5,906 bases of DNA from Giesbergeria sp. (lineage in GTDB: Bacteria > Pseudomonadota > Gammaproteobacteria > Burkholderiales > Burkholderiaceae_C), in contig JAGOCN010000125.1 in NCBI GenBank assembly GCA_017998735.1, positions 1-5,906 of the forward strand, read 5' to 3'. Of this stretch, positions 5,437-5,906 are shown in pieces. The translations under genes were made by a program, and so were the position numbers. The notes below the pieces were generated by a model. That model saw only the letters and a program-made list of their open reading frames with translations. It did not search any database and was not told where the DNA came from. Within the stretch, counting starts at the first letter, position 1. Each line of letters opens with the position of its first letter.

Positions 5437-5901
5437 CTAGCGCCGGCCGACGATTGTCGACAGGCGCAGCACCGGGTAATCGCCGCTGAACACCTGCGCG
5501 TCCACGCGGCTGAAGGTCGGGTTGGGCGTGGGCCGCACCACCACGCTGACATCAAAGGCGCGGCCGGCCTGCTCGCAGCGCACGGTGCTGTCGCCCACCG
5601 CCGGCATCTGGGACGACAGGCGCACCTGCACCAGCTGGTTTTCTGCGCACAGCTGCGCCAGCAGCACATCGGCCTGGCGCAGCGCGTTGCGCGTCAGCGC
5701 GCTGGTGGCCTGCAGGCCCGCCAGCAGCGCAATGGCCACGATGGCCAGCGCCACCAGCACTTCAATCAGCGTGAAACCCTGAGCGCAGGGACGGGTGCGG
5801 GCATGGACACAGGCACGAACACGGGCAGGGCTGCGAACAGCGCCGGCCAAACGGTCTGCACCGGCCGCACGCGGGCGCCGCACGGGGGGCGCCGCGCTCA
5901 T
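5437..5901 (-). CDS. gspI: T2SS minor pseudopilin GspI
   Basis: GspI is a minor pseudopilin thought to start assembly of the tip complex with GspJ and GspK. The prepilin motif is clear: G42 then FTLIEVLVALAIVAIALLAG (43-62) with Glu47 at +5. The family-typical ADVLLAQLCAENQLVQVRL follows (77-95, with N89-Q90), then strands such as RAFDVSVVVRP (114-124). The mature protein of about 112 residues is normal in length. The leader of 42 residues is long for this family and rich in Arg/Ala/Pro, with Cys at 31 and 39. The ATG at 5901 is the only in-frame ATG before the motif; other in-frame candidates are a GTG at codon 7 and a TTG at codon 18. A TGA in another frame overlaps this ATG (5900-5898) and could be the stop of the expected upstream gspH, giving the same ATGA coupling seen at J/K and L/M. 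The product call is secure; the start is less so. Confidence 0.93.
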   Translation of the reverse strand: MSAAPPVRRPRAAGADRLAGAVRSPARVRACVHARTRPCAQGFTLIEVLVALAIVAIALLAGLQATSALTRNALRQADVLLAQLCAENQLVQVRLSSQMPAVGDSTVRCEQAGRAFDVSVVVRPTPNPTFSRVDAQVFSGDYPVLRLSTIVGRR

Positions 5902-5906
5902 GGCGC

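Noticed and set aside
5437..5901. Type IV pilus minor pilins (PilV/PilW/PilX-like) in place of GspI/J/K
   Set aside because: The linked GspL, GspM, GspN and secretin, together with the GspK-specific LNINTA and DLQSRLNL blocks, assign the cluster to a T2SS.

Overview
The window is very GC-rich (roughly 70% by eye). All of its genes lie on the minus strand, and together they form one continuous block of a type II secretion system (T2SS, general secretion pathway). Read in transcription order, from high to low coordinates, the genes are gspI, gspJ, gspK, gspL, gspM, gspN and the 5' part of gspD, which runs off the left edge. Gene content and order (I-J-K-L-M-N-D, with gspN directly before the secretin gene) match the layout I know from Xanthomonas xps and from betaproteobacterial T2SS loci. 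The composition, the GspN C-terminus and a repeat-like element in gspD point to a betaproteobacterium, most likely Comamonadaceae (Acidovorax/Comamonas-like). The family assignment is inference.

Right part (5901-3586): three minor pseudopilins, GspI, GspJ and GspK. Each has a prepilin-type leader ending in Gly and a hydrophobic helix. GspI and GspJ carry Glu at +5 and GspK does not, as expected for the tip protein. They should form the tip complex of the pseudopilus. gspJ and gspK overlap by ATGA, and gspK has the only strong Shine-Dalgarno sequence in the window.

Middle (3585-1547): a 144-nt gap holding a perfect 8-bp palindrome and a second smaller hairpin, then the inner-membrane platform genes gspL and gspM, which also overlap by ATGA. 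GspL is a bitopic protein whose cytoplasmic domain should recruit the ATPase GspE. GspM is its partner.

Left part (1504-1): gspN, an accessory inner-membrane protein with a periplasmic domain, then the secretin gene gspD. Only the signal peptide, the N0 domain and the first part of N1 of GspD lie inside the window. The DNA that encodes the hydrophobic core of the GspD signal peptide is a double inverted repeat resembling an abundant dispersed repeat of Comamonadaceae genomes.

There are no plus-strand genes, RNA genes, mobile elements or CRISPR arrays that I can support. The long plus-strand open frames are shadows of the GC-rich minus-strand genes. I found no new biological system. The interesting points are local: the repeat inside the gspD signal sequence, the structured gspK-gspL gap, and the pyrimidine-rich starts of gspJ and gspN that lack a Shine-Dalgarno sequence.
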